DNA from: Nitrosophilus kaiyonis
GTDB lineage: Bacteria > Campylobacterota > Campylobacteria > Campylobacterales > Nitratiruptoraceae
Length of the DNA stretch: 64,000 nt
Direction of reading: 5' to 3'
Assembly (NCBI RefSeq): GCF_027943725.1
Contig: NZ_AP025696.1
Span: forward strand, 969,501-1,033,500
Shown here: piece after piece, positions 43,230-51,248 of the stretch
Layout: each line of letters starts with the position of its first letter
How positions within the stretch are numbered: the stretch's first letter is position 1
Translations under genes and position numbers: made by a program
Notes under the pieces: generated by a model
The model's database searches: none
What the model was told of the DNA's origin: nothing
What the model saw: only the letters and a program-made list of their open reading frames with translations

Positions 43230-44581
43230 CTTACTCCAATCTGATAATATTCAAATCCAAGCTCATTAAGTTTTTCTTTTTTATATTGATTTCTTCCATC
43301 AAATATTATTGGATTTTTAAGTCTTTTTTTCATTTCAAAAAAATCAGGACTTCTAAACTCTTTCCACTCAGTTACCAAAATCATAGCATTGCTATTATTT
43401 AAAGTATCATATTTGTTATCAAAATACTCAATATTTTTTACATCTTTTAGCCAGAAATTTTTTGCCTCATTCATTGCTTTTGGATCATATGCTTTTATTT
43501 TTGCTCCTCTTTTTATTAGCTCTTTGATTATAGTGATTGATGGAGCTTCTCTCATATCATCTGTTTCAGGTTTAAAACTAAGCCCCCAAATAGCAAAGGT
43601 TTTATTTTTTATATCTTTAAAACGATTTAAGATTTTATTTAAAAAGTAAATTCTTTGCTCTTTATTTACTTCTTCTACAGCTTTAATTATTTTTGGCTCT
43701 ACCCCTGCATCAATAGCAATTTTTTCAAGAGCTTTTACATCTTTTGGAAAACAGCTTCCACCATATCCAACTCCAGGATATATAAAGCTATATCCAATTC
43801 TGCTATCACTTCCTATACCAACTCTTACCTTATTTATATCAGCACCAACTGCTTCAGCAATTTTAGCCATCTCATTCATAAAAGATATTTTTGTTGCAAG
43901 CATTGCATTTGCCGCATATTTAGTAAGTTCTGCACTTCTTACGTCCATACCTATAAATCTTTCATGACTTCTTGTAAAAGGAGCATATAACTCTTTTAAA
44001 ATTTCCATCGATTTTTCATTATCTGCTCCAATAACAACACGATCAGGTTTTAAAAAGTCATTTACAGCATCTCCCTCTTTTAAAAATTCAGGATTGCTAA
44101 CAACATCAAATTCCATCAACTCTTTAAATTCACCCTCAGTTAACTCTTTATTTTCAACCCTGATTTCGAGCTCTTTTTTGATAGTCTCTCTTACTTTATC
44201 AGCTGTTCCTACAGGTACAGTTGATTTATCAACAACAATTAATGGATGAGTCATATATTTTCCAATATCCTTTGCAACAGCCAAAACATACTGTAAATCT
44301 GCACTACCATCTTCTCCTTGAGGTGTCCCAACAGCGATAAATACAATATCGCTATTTTTTAAAGCATATTTTATATCTGTTGTAAATTCAAGTGTTCCTA
44401 TTTTAAAATTGTTTTTTACTATCTCTTCAAGGCCTGGTTCATATATAGGAATAATTCCTTTTTTTAGATTATTAATCTTTTTTTCATCTATATCAACGCA
44501 TATTACGCTATTTCCCATCTGAGCAAAACATGCTCCTGTGACAAGTCCTACATATCCAGTGCCAATTATGCTTAATTTCAT
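43223..44581 (-). CDS. ugd: UDP-glucose 6-dehydrogenase
   Basis: A 452-residue NAD-dependent dehydrogenase. MKLSIIGTGYVGLVTGACFA is the NAD site. VDKSTVPVGTADKVRE, EFLKEGDAVNDFLKPDRVV and YGGSCFPKDVKAL with the catalytic Cys (about residue 265) follow. GLSFKPETDDMREAPS marks the C-terminal domain. Supplies UDP-GlcA for the neighbouring epimerase. The last residues (GVSS) and stop fall in word DNA. ATG 44581 follows AAAGGTAAAAA. Confidence 0.94.
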   Translation of the reverse strand: MKLSIIGTGYVGLVTGACFAQMGNSVICVDIDEKKINNLKKGIIPIYEPGLEEIVKNNFKIGTLEFTTDIKYALKNSDIVFIAVGTPQGEDGSADLQYVLAVAKDIGKYMTHPLIVVDKSTVPVGTADKVRETIKKELEIRVENKELTEGEFKELMEFDVVSNPEFLKEGDAVNDFLKPDRVVIGADNEKSMEILKELYAPFTRSHERFIGMDVRSAELTKYAANAMLATKISFMNEMAKIAEAVGADINKVRVGIGSDSRIGYSFIYPGVGYGGSCFPKDVKALEKIAIDAGVEPKIIKAVEEVNKEQRIYFLNKILNRFKDIKNKTFAIWGLSFKPETDDMREAPSITIIKELIKRGAKIKAYDPKAMNEAKNFWLKDVKNIEYFDNKYDTLNNSNAMILVTEWKEFRSPDFFEMKKRLKNPIIFDGRNQYKKEKLNELGFEYYQIGVSS

Positions 44582-44725
44582 TTTTTACCTTTGTTTCGTA
44601 ATTCGTAATTCGTAATTCGTGAATTGTGATTCGTGATTGGGAATAGGCCTCTTAACAGCTTCACTGCTTCACAGCTTGCCACCTTCCCACCTTATCCCCT
44701 CACTCATCATATTCACCTTACTCTA
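44582..44725. repeat. 144-base word-repeat gap between lpxL and ugd
   Basis: Contains TCGTAATTCG tandem units (44595-44635), then GCTTCACTGCTTCACAGCTT, CCACCTTCCCACCTTATC and CTCACTCAT units. An apparent plus-strand frame through it is an artefact. Confidence 0.75.
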
Positions 44726-45628
44726 CTATTTAACTATCCCGCTATAAATATATTCATATTGATTTTTCCATCTTTTATGAAACCAAAACCACTCATCAGG
44801 TTTTTTTCTAATTACCTTTTCAGTAATATCTGCTTGAGCTTGAGTGCAATTTTTAATATCTTCATCACTATTTTGACTCTTTTGGCAAATTATTGGCTCA
44901 TAAAAGGTTATTGTATATTTTTCATAATCATTAGTTGTAATAAAAACGGGTATAATTTTAGCATTAAATCTTCTTGCAAGCAAAGATGCACTTGGTGTAT
45001 GACGAGCTTTTTTACCAAAAAAATCTATTAAAATTCCCTCTTTTGTTCTTGTGTTTTGATCAACTAAAAGTCCAACAATTCTTCCATTTTTCAAAGCATT
45101 AATCATTCCCTTTGCAGCACCTTTCTTATCTAAAAGTTTTATATTAAATTGCTCTCTATTTTTTTTTACAATTTTATCTATCGATTTTGATTCAAGAGCT
45201 CTCCCAACAACACTCATAGGTGCAAAAAAAGCTCCGATTGCTAAAGGAATCAATTCCCAGTTTCCATAATGGGCTGTAATTAGAATAATTTTTTCTCTAT
45301 TTTTTATTGCATCTTTTAAAATATCTTCATTTTTAAACTCTAGTTTTTTCCTTAAATCCTCTTTTGAAATTCCCTGATTTTTTGCAAAATCTGCTAAATT
45401 ATATATAAGATTTTTATAACATTTTTTTACTATTTTTTCTTTTTCTTCGTTAGATAATTCATCATTAAATGCAAAATCAAGATTTATTTTTGCAATTTTT
45501 CTATGCGAAATATCAAAAAGATATATAGTTTTTGCTAAAAAATTTAAGATAGAAAAAAGTATAGGTTTTGGAGTATTTAAAACAGTAAATCTAAAAATTT
45601 TAAATAAAATTAAATAGAGTCTATCCAA
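44726..45628 (-). CDS. lpxL: lipid A acyltransferase LpxL/HtrB-like
   Basis: 300 residues, membrane-associated by an N-terminal hydrophobic stretch (about 5-35). The catalytic H-x4-E is ITAHYGNWELIPLA (about residues 118-131). Further family blocks are VGRALESKSIDKIV, VGLLVDQNTRTKEGI and a WFWFHKRWKNQ near the end. Adds a secondary acyl chain to Kdo-lipid A. The C-terminal YSGIVK and stop are encoded by the GCGGGATAGTTAAATAG word. Sits next to waaC, as htrB does in C. jejuni. Confidence 0.92.
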   Translation of the reverse strand: MDRLYLILFKIFRFTVLNTPKPILFSILNFLAKTIYLFDISHRKIAKINLDFAFNDELSNEEKEKIVKKCYKNLIYNLADFAKNQGISKEDLRKKLEFKNEDILKDAIKNREKIILITAHYGNWELIPLAIGAFFAPMSVVGRALESKSIDKIVKKNREQFNIKLLDKKGAAKGMINALKNGRIVGLLVDQNTRTKEGILIDFFGKKARHTPSASLLARRFNAKIIPVFITTNDYEKYTITFYEPIICQKSQNSDEDIKNCTQAQADITEKVIRKKPDEWFWFHKRWKNQYEYIYSGIVK

Positions 45629-46613
45629 TTAATTCCTTTTTTATTTTTAATATTTTTTCAATTTTAATATCTTTTATAGAATCATCACTTTTATCAAATC
45701 TACAAAGATTTGCAATAGAGGGTGATTTTATAGCTTTATTTATTTTTGTTTGATACATTAAACTAACTGGTGTATATCCAAAAAGTACTATTGATGGTTT
45801 ATTCATTGCCCATGCCATATGCACTGGCCCTGTGTCTCCACCAATAACTAAATCCATTTTTGAAATGAGATATTTTAAATCATTTAAAGTTAGTCTTGGC
45901 AAAACAGTTGCTTTTGTATATTTTGAAATATATATAGCTTTATCTTTTTCCTCTTCATTACCCCATAAAAGCAATACATTTTCTTTGAGATTATTTATAA
46001 GATCTATAAAATTTTGTGCTGGGTAGTTTTTGTTTGTTTTGCTAGAACCTGGCACAATTAAAATATTTTTTTCTTTTAAAAGATTATCTATTTTTGAATA
46101 TTCTCTATTTTTATCATAAAAAAGATAACTTTTCTTATTTAAAATCTCTTCATCATTATATGTAAAATTAAAAACTTTAGATACAAAATCTAAATTTCTA
46201 TAAATGACATTTTTTTCACAAGGAATTATAATTTTTTTCTTATAGAATATAGTTGCTAAAGACTCTTTTGCACATCCAACCTCAAGGCCATATCTATTTT
46301 TGCCAAGAAATTTAGAAATTATTGCTGATTTTATTAATCCTTGAATATCTAAAACATAATCAAAATCGCCTAGATTTTGTAATTTGTTTATTAGTTTTTT
46401 TACTTCTTTTATAGAAAAGTTTTTTTTAATTTGTTTCAAATCAACAGATACGATTTTATCAACATCTGGATTGTTCTTTAAAATATCTTCAAAATTTTTT
46501 TGTGTTATCCATGTTATTTTTGCATCTGGTAAATGTTTCTTAATAAATTGTAAAACAATCATAGAATGAACTATATCACCTAAAGCACTAAGTCTAACTA
46601 TTGCAATATTCAT
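45621..46613 (-). CDS. waaC: LPS heptosyltransferase I WaaC
   Basis: A 330-residue GT9 enzyme adding the first heptose to Kdo. MNIAIVRLSALGDIVHSMIV is the WaaC start. DIQGLIKSAIISKFLG, ILIVPGSSKTNKNYPAQNF, LVIGGDTGPVHMAWAMNKP and VLFGYTPVSLMYQT follow. Overlaps lpxL by 8 bases. It is the first gene of the long minus-strand LPS operon, which runs from here to waaF. Confidence 0.92.
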   Translation of the reverse strand: MNIAIVRLSALGDIVHSMIVLQFIKKHLPDAKITWITQKNFEDILKNNPDVDKIVSVDLKQIKKNFSIKEVKKLINKLQNLGDFDYVLDIQGLIKSAIISKFLGKNRYGLEVGCAKESLATIFYKKKIIIPCEKNVIYRNLDFVSKVFNFTYNDEEILNKKSYLFYDKNREYSKIDNLLKEKNILIVPGSSKTNKNYPAQNFIDLINNLKENVLLLWGNEEEKDKAIYISKYTKATVLPRLTLNDLKYLISKMDLVIGGDTGPVHMAWAMNKPSIVLFGYTPVSLMYQTKINKAIKSPSIANLCRFDKSDDSIKDIKIEKILKIKKELIG

Positions 46614-46663
46614 TTAAATATTGTTACCTTTATAAAAAATATTTAATATTTTATCCAATTTTG

Positions 46664-46669
46664 TATAAT
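46664..46669 (+). promoter_or_regulatory. -10 box TATAAT upstream of the exonuclease gene
   Basis: A consensus hexamer 95 bases before ATG 46764 in the divergent gap with waaC. The leader behind it contains an ACTTATCACTCATCACTGAT word tract (46725-46752). No clear -35 is seen. Confidence 0.4.
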
Positions 46670-46763
46670 TAGGTAAATAGTTTTGTAATGAATGATAAAT
46701 AATAGGGTTAAAATTTTCTTTACTTATCACTCATCACTGATTACTAATTTTTAAAGGGTAATA

Positions 46764-47546
46764 ATGGTTTGTGTTTTTGATTGTGAAACAATACCAGATA
46801 GTGAACTTATAAGAAAAACATATAAATTTAATGAAGATTTGAATGATTTAAATGTTAGTTTAAAGGCAATTGAAGAGTATGAAAGGGAAAAAGGAACAAC
46901 TTTTCTTCCAATTCCTTACCATAAAGTTGTTGCAATTTCAGCAGTAATTGCAGATGATTTTGGAAGATTTATAAAAGTTAGCTCAATTGAAGGCAACAAT
47001 GAAAAAGAGATGATTGAAATTTTTTTAAAATTCATAGATAAACATAATCCAAAACTTATAAGTTTTAACGGAAGAGGTTTTGATATTCCTATGCTTTTTT
47101 TAAGAGCTTTGAAATATAATCTTTCATGTCCCGCATATTTTGAACAGGATAATGCTATGTTAAATAAAACAAAATGGGAAAATTATAGATCAAGATATAG
47201 TGAACAGTTTCATATAGATCTATTAGAGGTTTTAGGCAATTTTGGAGCAGTTAGAAATATAAATCTTGATACTGTATGTTTAATGGCAGGCATACCTGGA
47301 AAATTTGATGTTAGTGGTGATATGGTAATGGAGTTATATTATAAAAATGAAATTGAAAAGATAAAAGAGTATTGTGAAAGCGATGTATTAAATACATATT
47401 TTTTATATTTAAAATATGAGCTTTTAAAAGGAAATATAATCATTGAAGATTATAAATCTATTTTAAAAAATGTTATTGATAAGCTTCCACAAAACAAAAA
47501 CTACAGTGAAATATTTAAAAAATATATACATGAGGAAATAAAATGA
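46764..47546 (+). CDS. predicted 3'-5' exonuclease (PolB-like, RNase H fold)
   Basis: A 260-residue DEDD-type exonuclease. Motif I is VFDCETIPD (residues 4-12), motif II ISFNGRGFDIPML (about 97-109), motif III EYCESDVLNTYFLYL (about 215-229). This set matches the stand-alone PolB-exo2-like family of small nucleases. Probable role in DNA or RNA processing. ATG 46764 follows AAAGGG, and the 3' end overlaps the membrane sensor-like gene by 4 bases. Confidence 0.85.
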   Translation: MVCVFDCETIPDSELIRKTYKFNEDLNDLNVSLKAIEEYEREKGTTFLPIPYHKVVAISAVIADDFGRFIKVSSIEGNNEKEMIEIFLKFIDKHNPKLISFNGRGFDIPMLFLRALKYNLSCPAYFEQDNAMLNKTKWENYRSRYSEQFHIDLLEVLGNFGAVRNINLDTVCLMAGIPGKFDVSGDMVMELYYKNEIEKIKEYCESDVLNTYFLYLKYELLKGNIIIEDYKSILKNVIDKLPQNKNYSEIFKKYIHEEIK

Positions 47547-48448
47547 TTGTAAGAGAGATAGAACAATATTCTGAAATAAGAACAAAAGCAAGGGCTTATC
47601 TTTGTTATCTTTTGCAAAGATATATACCAAATTATATGCCAGAACCATCTCTTGATAATATAATTAATGCTTTAAAAATATTAAAAAAAGAGATTCCTCA
47701 TGCTGAAGCTTTTTATATACTTGATAAATCTGGTATGCAGATAATCGATGCAATTTCTAATAATCCAGAATATAGACGAGGAAAGGGTATTAATAGAAGT
47801 ATGAGAGCATACTATTATAGAGCTGTTAAAGAGAAGAGATGTATTTTGACTGATCCTTATCCATCTCTTTTAACTCATGAATTAACAGTTACTGCTTCAT
47901 ATCCAATTTATAATGACAAAAAACAACTTATTTATATTATATGTGTAGATTTATCATTAAGTGATGCTTTGAAAATATTTCATCCAACCTCAATTGACTC
48001 AATTTTTGGTAATTTTTCTAAAATTTCATATTTTCTTTTTACATTTGCACTTCTTATAGTTGCAGTGTTACTTTTTTTTAAAGGAGTCATGAGTGTTTTA
48101 GTTTATGGTTTTCATTTCCAAAATCTCGATATAAAAGAGATATTTGAATCAACAATTTTAATAACTCTGTCTTTGGCAATTTTTGATCTTGTTAAAACTC
48201 TGTTTGAAGAGGAAGTTTTAGGTCATCATAAAAGAAGAGAGACTAGCGATATTCATAAAACCATGATAAGGTTTTTAGGTTCTATTGTAATTGCATTATC
48301 AATCGAAGCATTGATGTTAGTTTTCAAGTTTGCTATAATCGGCCCTGAAAAAATCATATATGCAGTATATCTTGTTGGAGCGGTAACACTGCTTCTATTT
48401 GGATTATCTTTTTATTTAAAAGCGGTGAAGGGATATGAAGAAGAGTAA
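47543..48448 (+). CDS. PDC-sensor-domain membrane protein
   Basis: 301 residues. Residues about 30-150 form a PDC/Cache-like sensor: YILDKSGMQIIDAIS, then GKGINRSMRAYYYRAVKEKR, LTDPYPSLLTHELTVTASYP and YIICVDLSL. Four hydrophobic helices follow (about 160-182, 206-222, 245-265, 272-293). No kinase, GGDEF or methyl-accepting domain is attached, and the sensor part lacks an obvious preceding membrane helix, so its topology is uncertain. Translationally coupled to the exonuclease. Function unknown. Confidence 0.7.
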   Translation: MIVREIEQYSEIRTKARAYLCYLLQRYIPNYMPEPSLDNIINALKILKKEIPHAEAFYILDKSGMQIIDAISNNPEYRRGKGINRSMRAYYYRAVKEKRCILTDPYPSLLTHELTVTASYPIYNDKKQLIYIICVDLSLSDALKIFHPTSIDSIFGNFSKISYFLFTFALLIVAVLLFFKGVMSVLVYGFHFQNLDIKEIFESTILITLSLAIFDLVKTLFEEEVLGHHKRRETSDIHKTMIRFLGSIVIALSIEALMLVFKFAIIGPEKIIYAVYLVGAVTLLLFGLSFYLKAVKGYEEE

Positions 48449-48553
48449 TTTAGGGGAAAAGGAGTGAAGCAGCCAATTCCCAATTACGATTTATTTATCA
48501 CGAATTACGATTCACGGTTTACTATTTACGAATCACGAATTTAAAGAGGAAAA
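48449..48553. repeat. word-repeat gap upstream of hisH
   Basis: GGAGTGAAGC, then CAATTCCCAATTACG and several ACGAATTACGATTCACG units, followed directly by the AAAGAGG ribosome site of hisH. Confidence 0.7.
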
Positions 48554-49168
48554 ATGAAAGTAGCGATAGTTGATTATAATATGGGCAATCTTGCAAGTGT
48601 TAAAAATGCTCTTATAAAAATTGGGGCTAAAGCAGAAATTATTCAAAAAGCAGATAAATTAAAAAATTTTGACAAATTAATTTTACCAGGTGTAGGTGCT
48701 TTTGGCGATGCAGTAAAACATCTAAAAGAGTTTGGGTTAGATGAAGCTATTTTAGATTTTGCTAAGAGTGGAAAACCTATTCTTGGAATATGTCTTGGTA
48801 TGCAACTATTATTTGATAAAAGTTATGAATTTGGTGAGCATTATGGGCTTGGACTTATCCCAGGAGAGGTTGTTCCTTTTGATAAAACTAAATTTGACCA
48901 TAGACTAAAAGTTCCTCATATGGGATGGAATGAATTATTTGTAAAAAAAGAGACTCCACTTTTTAAAGATTTACCAAAAGCTTTTTATCTATATTTTGTA
49001 CATAGCTATCATGCAGTAACAATTGATGAATATGTAATTGGAACTACAATATATGGATATGAGTTTGTAAGTGCAGTGCAAAGAGATAATATTTTTGGAT
49101 TACAGCCTCATCCAGAAAAATCACATAATAATGGACTTAAAATATTGAAAAATTTTGTGGAGTTGTAA
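48554..49168 (+). CDS. hisH: imidazole glycerol phosphate synthase glutaminase subunit HisH
   Basis: A 204-residue class I glutamine amidotransferase supplying ammonia to HisF in histidine synthesis. VDYNMGNLASVKNAL opens it, the nucleophile Cys is in GICLGMQLLF (about residues 78-87), and the His-Glu pair is in GLQPHPEKS (about 180-188). FVHSYH is also conserved. It ends directly against hisA (no gap). hisF is not in the window. Confidence 0.96.
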   Translation: MKVAIVDYNMGNLASVKNALIKIGAKAEIIQKADKLKNFDKLILPGVGAFGDAVKHLKEFGLDEAILDFAKSGKPILGICLGMQLLFDKSYEFGEHYGLGLIPGEVVPFDKTKFDHRLKVPHMGWNELFVKKETPLFKDLPKAFYLYFVHSYHAVTIDEYVIGTTIYGYEFVSAVQRDNIFGLQPHPEKSHNNGLKILKNFVEL

Positions 49169-49879
49169 ATGATAATATATCCAGCAATAGATATTAAAGA
49201 TGGAAAAGCAGTTAGGCTTACAAAAGGGCTTATGGATAGTGCCAAAATATATAGTAATGAGCCTTGGGAATTAGCAAAAAAATTTGAAAGTCTTGGTGCA
49301 AAATGGCTACATCTTGTAGATTTAAATGGTGCATTTGCAGGGGAGCCAAAAAATTTAGAAGCAATTAAAAAGATTAGAGAAAAATCTAAATTGCATATGC
49401 AGCTTGGGGGCGGCATTAGAGATGAAGAGACAATAAAAAGATATTTAGATTTAGGTATAGATAGAGTGATTTTAGGCTCTATTGCAGCTAAAAACCCCGA
49501 ATTTGTTAAAGATATGGCAAAAAAATATAGAATAGTTGTAGGTATAGATGCTATTGATGGATATGTAGCAGTGGAAGGTTGGGCTAAAACTTCAACAATG
49601 AAAGCAACAGAGCTTGCCAAAGAGTATGCAAAAAGTGGAGTAGAAGCTATAATTTGCACAGATGTATCAAGAGATGGAACACTAAGTGGAGTGAATATCG
49701 ATTTTACAGTATCAATTGCAAAAGCAAGTGGTATCGATACAATTGCAAGTGGTGGTGTAAGAGATATAAATGATATAAAAGCTTTGCTTGATACAAAAAT
49801 TGTTGCTGGTGTGATAGTAGGCAAGGCCTTTTATGAAGGAACATTGGATTTGAAAGAAGCGTTTGCATTAGTGGAATAG
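49169..49879 (+). CDS. hisA: ProFAR isomerase HisA
   Basis: A 236-residue TIM-barrel isomerase of histidine synthesis. [17 protein letters not shown] has the first catalytic Asp (about residue 8), [14 protein letters not shown] and [12 protein letters not shown] the phosphate loop. [12 protein letters not shown] has the second catalytic Asp, and [12 protein letters not shown] closes the barrel. The stop is the beginning of a long repeat-filled gap. Confidence 0.96.
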   Translation: MIIYPAIDIKDGKAVRLTKGLMDSAKIYSNEPWELAKKFESLGAKWLHLVDLNGAFAGEPKNLEAIKKIREKSKLHMQLGGGIRDEETIKRYLDLGIDRVILGSIAAKNPEFVKDMAKKYRIVVGIDAIDGYVAVEGWAKTSTMKATELAKEYAKSGVEAIICTDVSRDGTLSGVNIDFTVSIAKASGIDTIASGGVRDINDIKALLDTKIVAGVIVGKAFYEGTLDLKEAFALVE

Positions 49880-50284
49880 GGGAATAGGGGCATAGTGGAA
49901 TAGGAGGTAAGGTGGTAAGTGAGCGAGGGCAAAGCGAAGCTTTAAGACAACAACTGCTTGTTGTCTGTGCCCGAAATGAAAGCTGAGAGTATATGCGAAG
50001 CCGAAATTCAAGGAATTTCGTGTCTGAGCATACGAACAGCTGGTTTACATTGAAGAAAATCTAGCGAGCGAAGTAAGTGAAGATTTTCGGTTAGATTAGT
50101 TGAGCGAGGTGAGTGAGAGAGTTAGAAAGTTGAATTAGTGGAGTAGCGGGATAGGTGGTAAGGTGATAAGGTAGTAAGGAGTGAAATGTCCAATTCCTAA
50201 TTACCAATGTTCAATTTACTGATCAATGATTACTCGTCACTGATCACTTGCTACTGATTACTATTTACTGAAAAAAGGGGAAAT
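49880..50284. repeat. 405-base gene-free gap of word repeats holding structured copy B
   Basis: Left of the element: GGAATAGGGGCATAGTGG and GGTAAGGTGGTAAG units. Right of it: GTGAGTGAGAG, a TGGAGTAGCGGGATAGG unit, GGTAAGGTGATAAGG, CAATTCCTAATTACCAATG and ACTGATCA/TACTGATTAC units up to 50270. The prmA ribosome site AAAAAAGGGG follows. No coding sense. Confidence 0.8.
49919..50097 (+). repeat. structured multi-hairpin element, copy B (candidate RNA)
   Basis: Best-formed copy. Stems: GGGC/GCCC (49927-49930 with 49969-49972) enclosing AAAGC-GAA-GCTTT (49931-49943) and AGACAACA/TGTTGTCT (49945-49952 with 49959-49966, loop ACTGCT); AGCTG/CAGCT (49981-49985 with 50037-50041) enclosing TATGC/GCATA (49992-49996 with 50028-50032) and CGAAATT/AATTTCG (50002-50008 with 50014-50020, loop CAAGG); GAAAATCT/AGATTTTC (50055-50062 with 50081-50088). 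TGGTTTAC and CGGTTAGAT are unpaired and conserved. Bases 49987-50051 are identical to copy C. Sense between hisA and prmA. Confidence 0.85.
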
Positions 50285-51112
50285 TTGAAAGAGTTTTATT
50301 ATGAAGTGGTTATTACTCCGTCTTCTCATAAAGATGAAATTGAAAGTTTTTTGATGGATCATTTTTATAATGGAATTGAAGAAAATGGAAATTCTTTAAT
50401 TTTAAGAAGTGAAGAGCCTTTGGATGAAATTATCCTAAAAACAAAAGAGTATGTAAAAAATTTATCTAATATTTTTAGTGAAAATATTGATATTGATATC
50501 AAAATTGAGAAGAAAAAAAATATAGATTGGATTGAAGAGTATAAAAAAAGTATAACTCCTGTTGAAGTAGGAAATTTTTATATTCATCCAAGTTGGTATG
50601 AACCAAAAAAAGGAAAAATTGATATAGTAATTGATCCAGCTCTTGCTTTTGGTTCAGGTCATCATCCAAGTACACTTAATTGCCTTAAATTAATTGATGA
50701 GATTGTAAAAAAAGGTGATGAGGTGTTAGATGTTGGAACTGGAAGCGGGATTTTAGCAATAGCAGCAGCTAAAAAAGGTGCAGTTGTTGATATTTGCGAT
50801 ACAGATGAATTAGCTATCAAAGAAGCAGAAAAAAATTTTAAATTAAATAAAACTGAATTTAACAAAGCTTGGGTTGGAAGTGCAGTCAATCTTCAAAAAA
50901 AGTATGATATAGTTATAGCCAACATTGTAGCAGATGTTTTAGTTTTTTTAGCAAAAGATTTAAAAAATGCCTTAAAAGATGGAGGTTTTTTGATACTTTC
51001 TGGTATAGTTGACAAATATCTGCAAAATGTGTTAGAAAAATATAAAGATTTAGATCTTATTAAAAAAATTGAAAAGGATGAATGGATAACATTATTGTTT
51101 AAAAAAAGGTAG
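50285..51112 (+). CDS. prmA: ribosomal protein L11 methyltransferase PrmA
   Basis: A 275-residue SAM-dependent methyltransferase modifying L11. An N-terminal substrate-binding domain (about 1-95) precedes ALAFGSGHHPSTLNCLKLI (about 119-137) and the SAM loop DVGTGSGILAIAAAKKG (about 149-165). IVIANIVADVLVFLAKDL carries the family N-I-x-A motif. Start is TTG 50285 with AAAGGGG upstream. Adjacent ftsH is the same neighbour as in C. jejuni. Confidence 0.93.
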   Translation: MKEFYYEVVITPSSHKDEIESFLMDHFYNGIEENGNSLILRSEEPLDEIILKTKEYVKNLSNIFSENIDIDIKIEKKKNIDWIEEYKKSITPVEVGNFYIHPSWYEPKKGKIDIVIDPALAFGSGHHPSTLNCLKLIDEIVKKGDEVLDVGTGSGILAIAAAKKGAVVDICDTDELAIKEAEKNFKLNKTEFNKAWVGSAVNLQKKYDIVIANIVADVLVFLAKDLKNALKDGGFLILSGIVDKYLQNVLEKYKDLDLIKKIEKDEWITLLFKKR

Positions 51113-51248
51113 AAGGTTGAAGGAGAAGAGGGTAAACGGTGAAGCTGTGAAGCGGGGAAGAGGCTCATTCTTAATTCCCAGTTCCGATTTACGATTCACG
51201 AATTACGAATTACGAATTACGATTCACGATTTCAAAGAAAGGAAATAG
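51113..51248. repeat. 136-base word-repeat gap between prmA and ftsH
   Basis: GGTTGAAGG at the prmA stop, then GGTGAAGCTGTGAAGCGG, CCCAGTTCCG and four to five ACGAATT units (51190-51232), ending at the AAAGGAAA ribosome site of ftsH. Confidence 0.75.

Noticed and set aside
44633-45031. Plus-strand open frame opposite lpxL and the word gap
   Set aside because: It begins in repeat DNA and runs antisense through the clear LpxL coding region; no family features.
49919-50097. Group II or group I intron, or IS-end remnant, as explanation of the structured element
   Set aside because: No domain V-like helix, GUGYG boundary, group I core, reverse transcriptase, transposase or TnpB frame is visible; too short for an intron. 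Identity left open.
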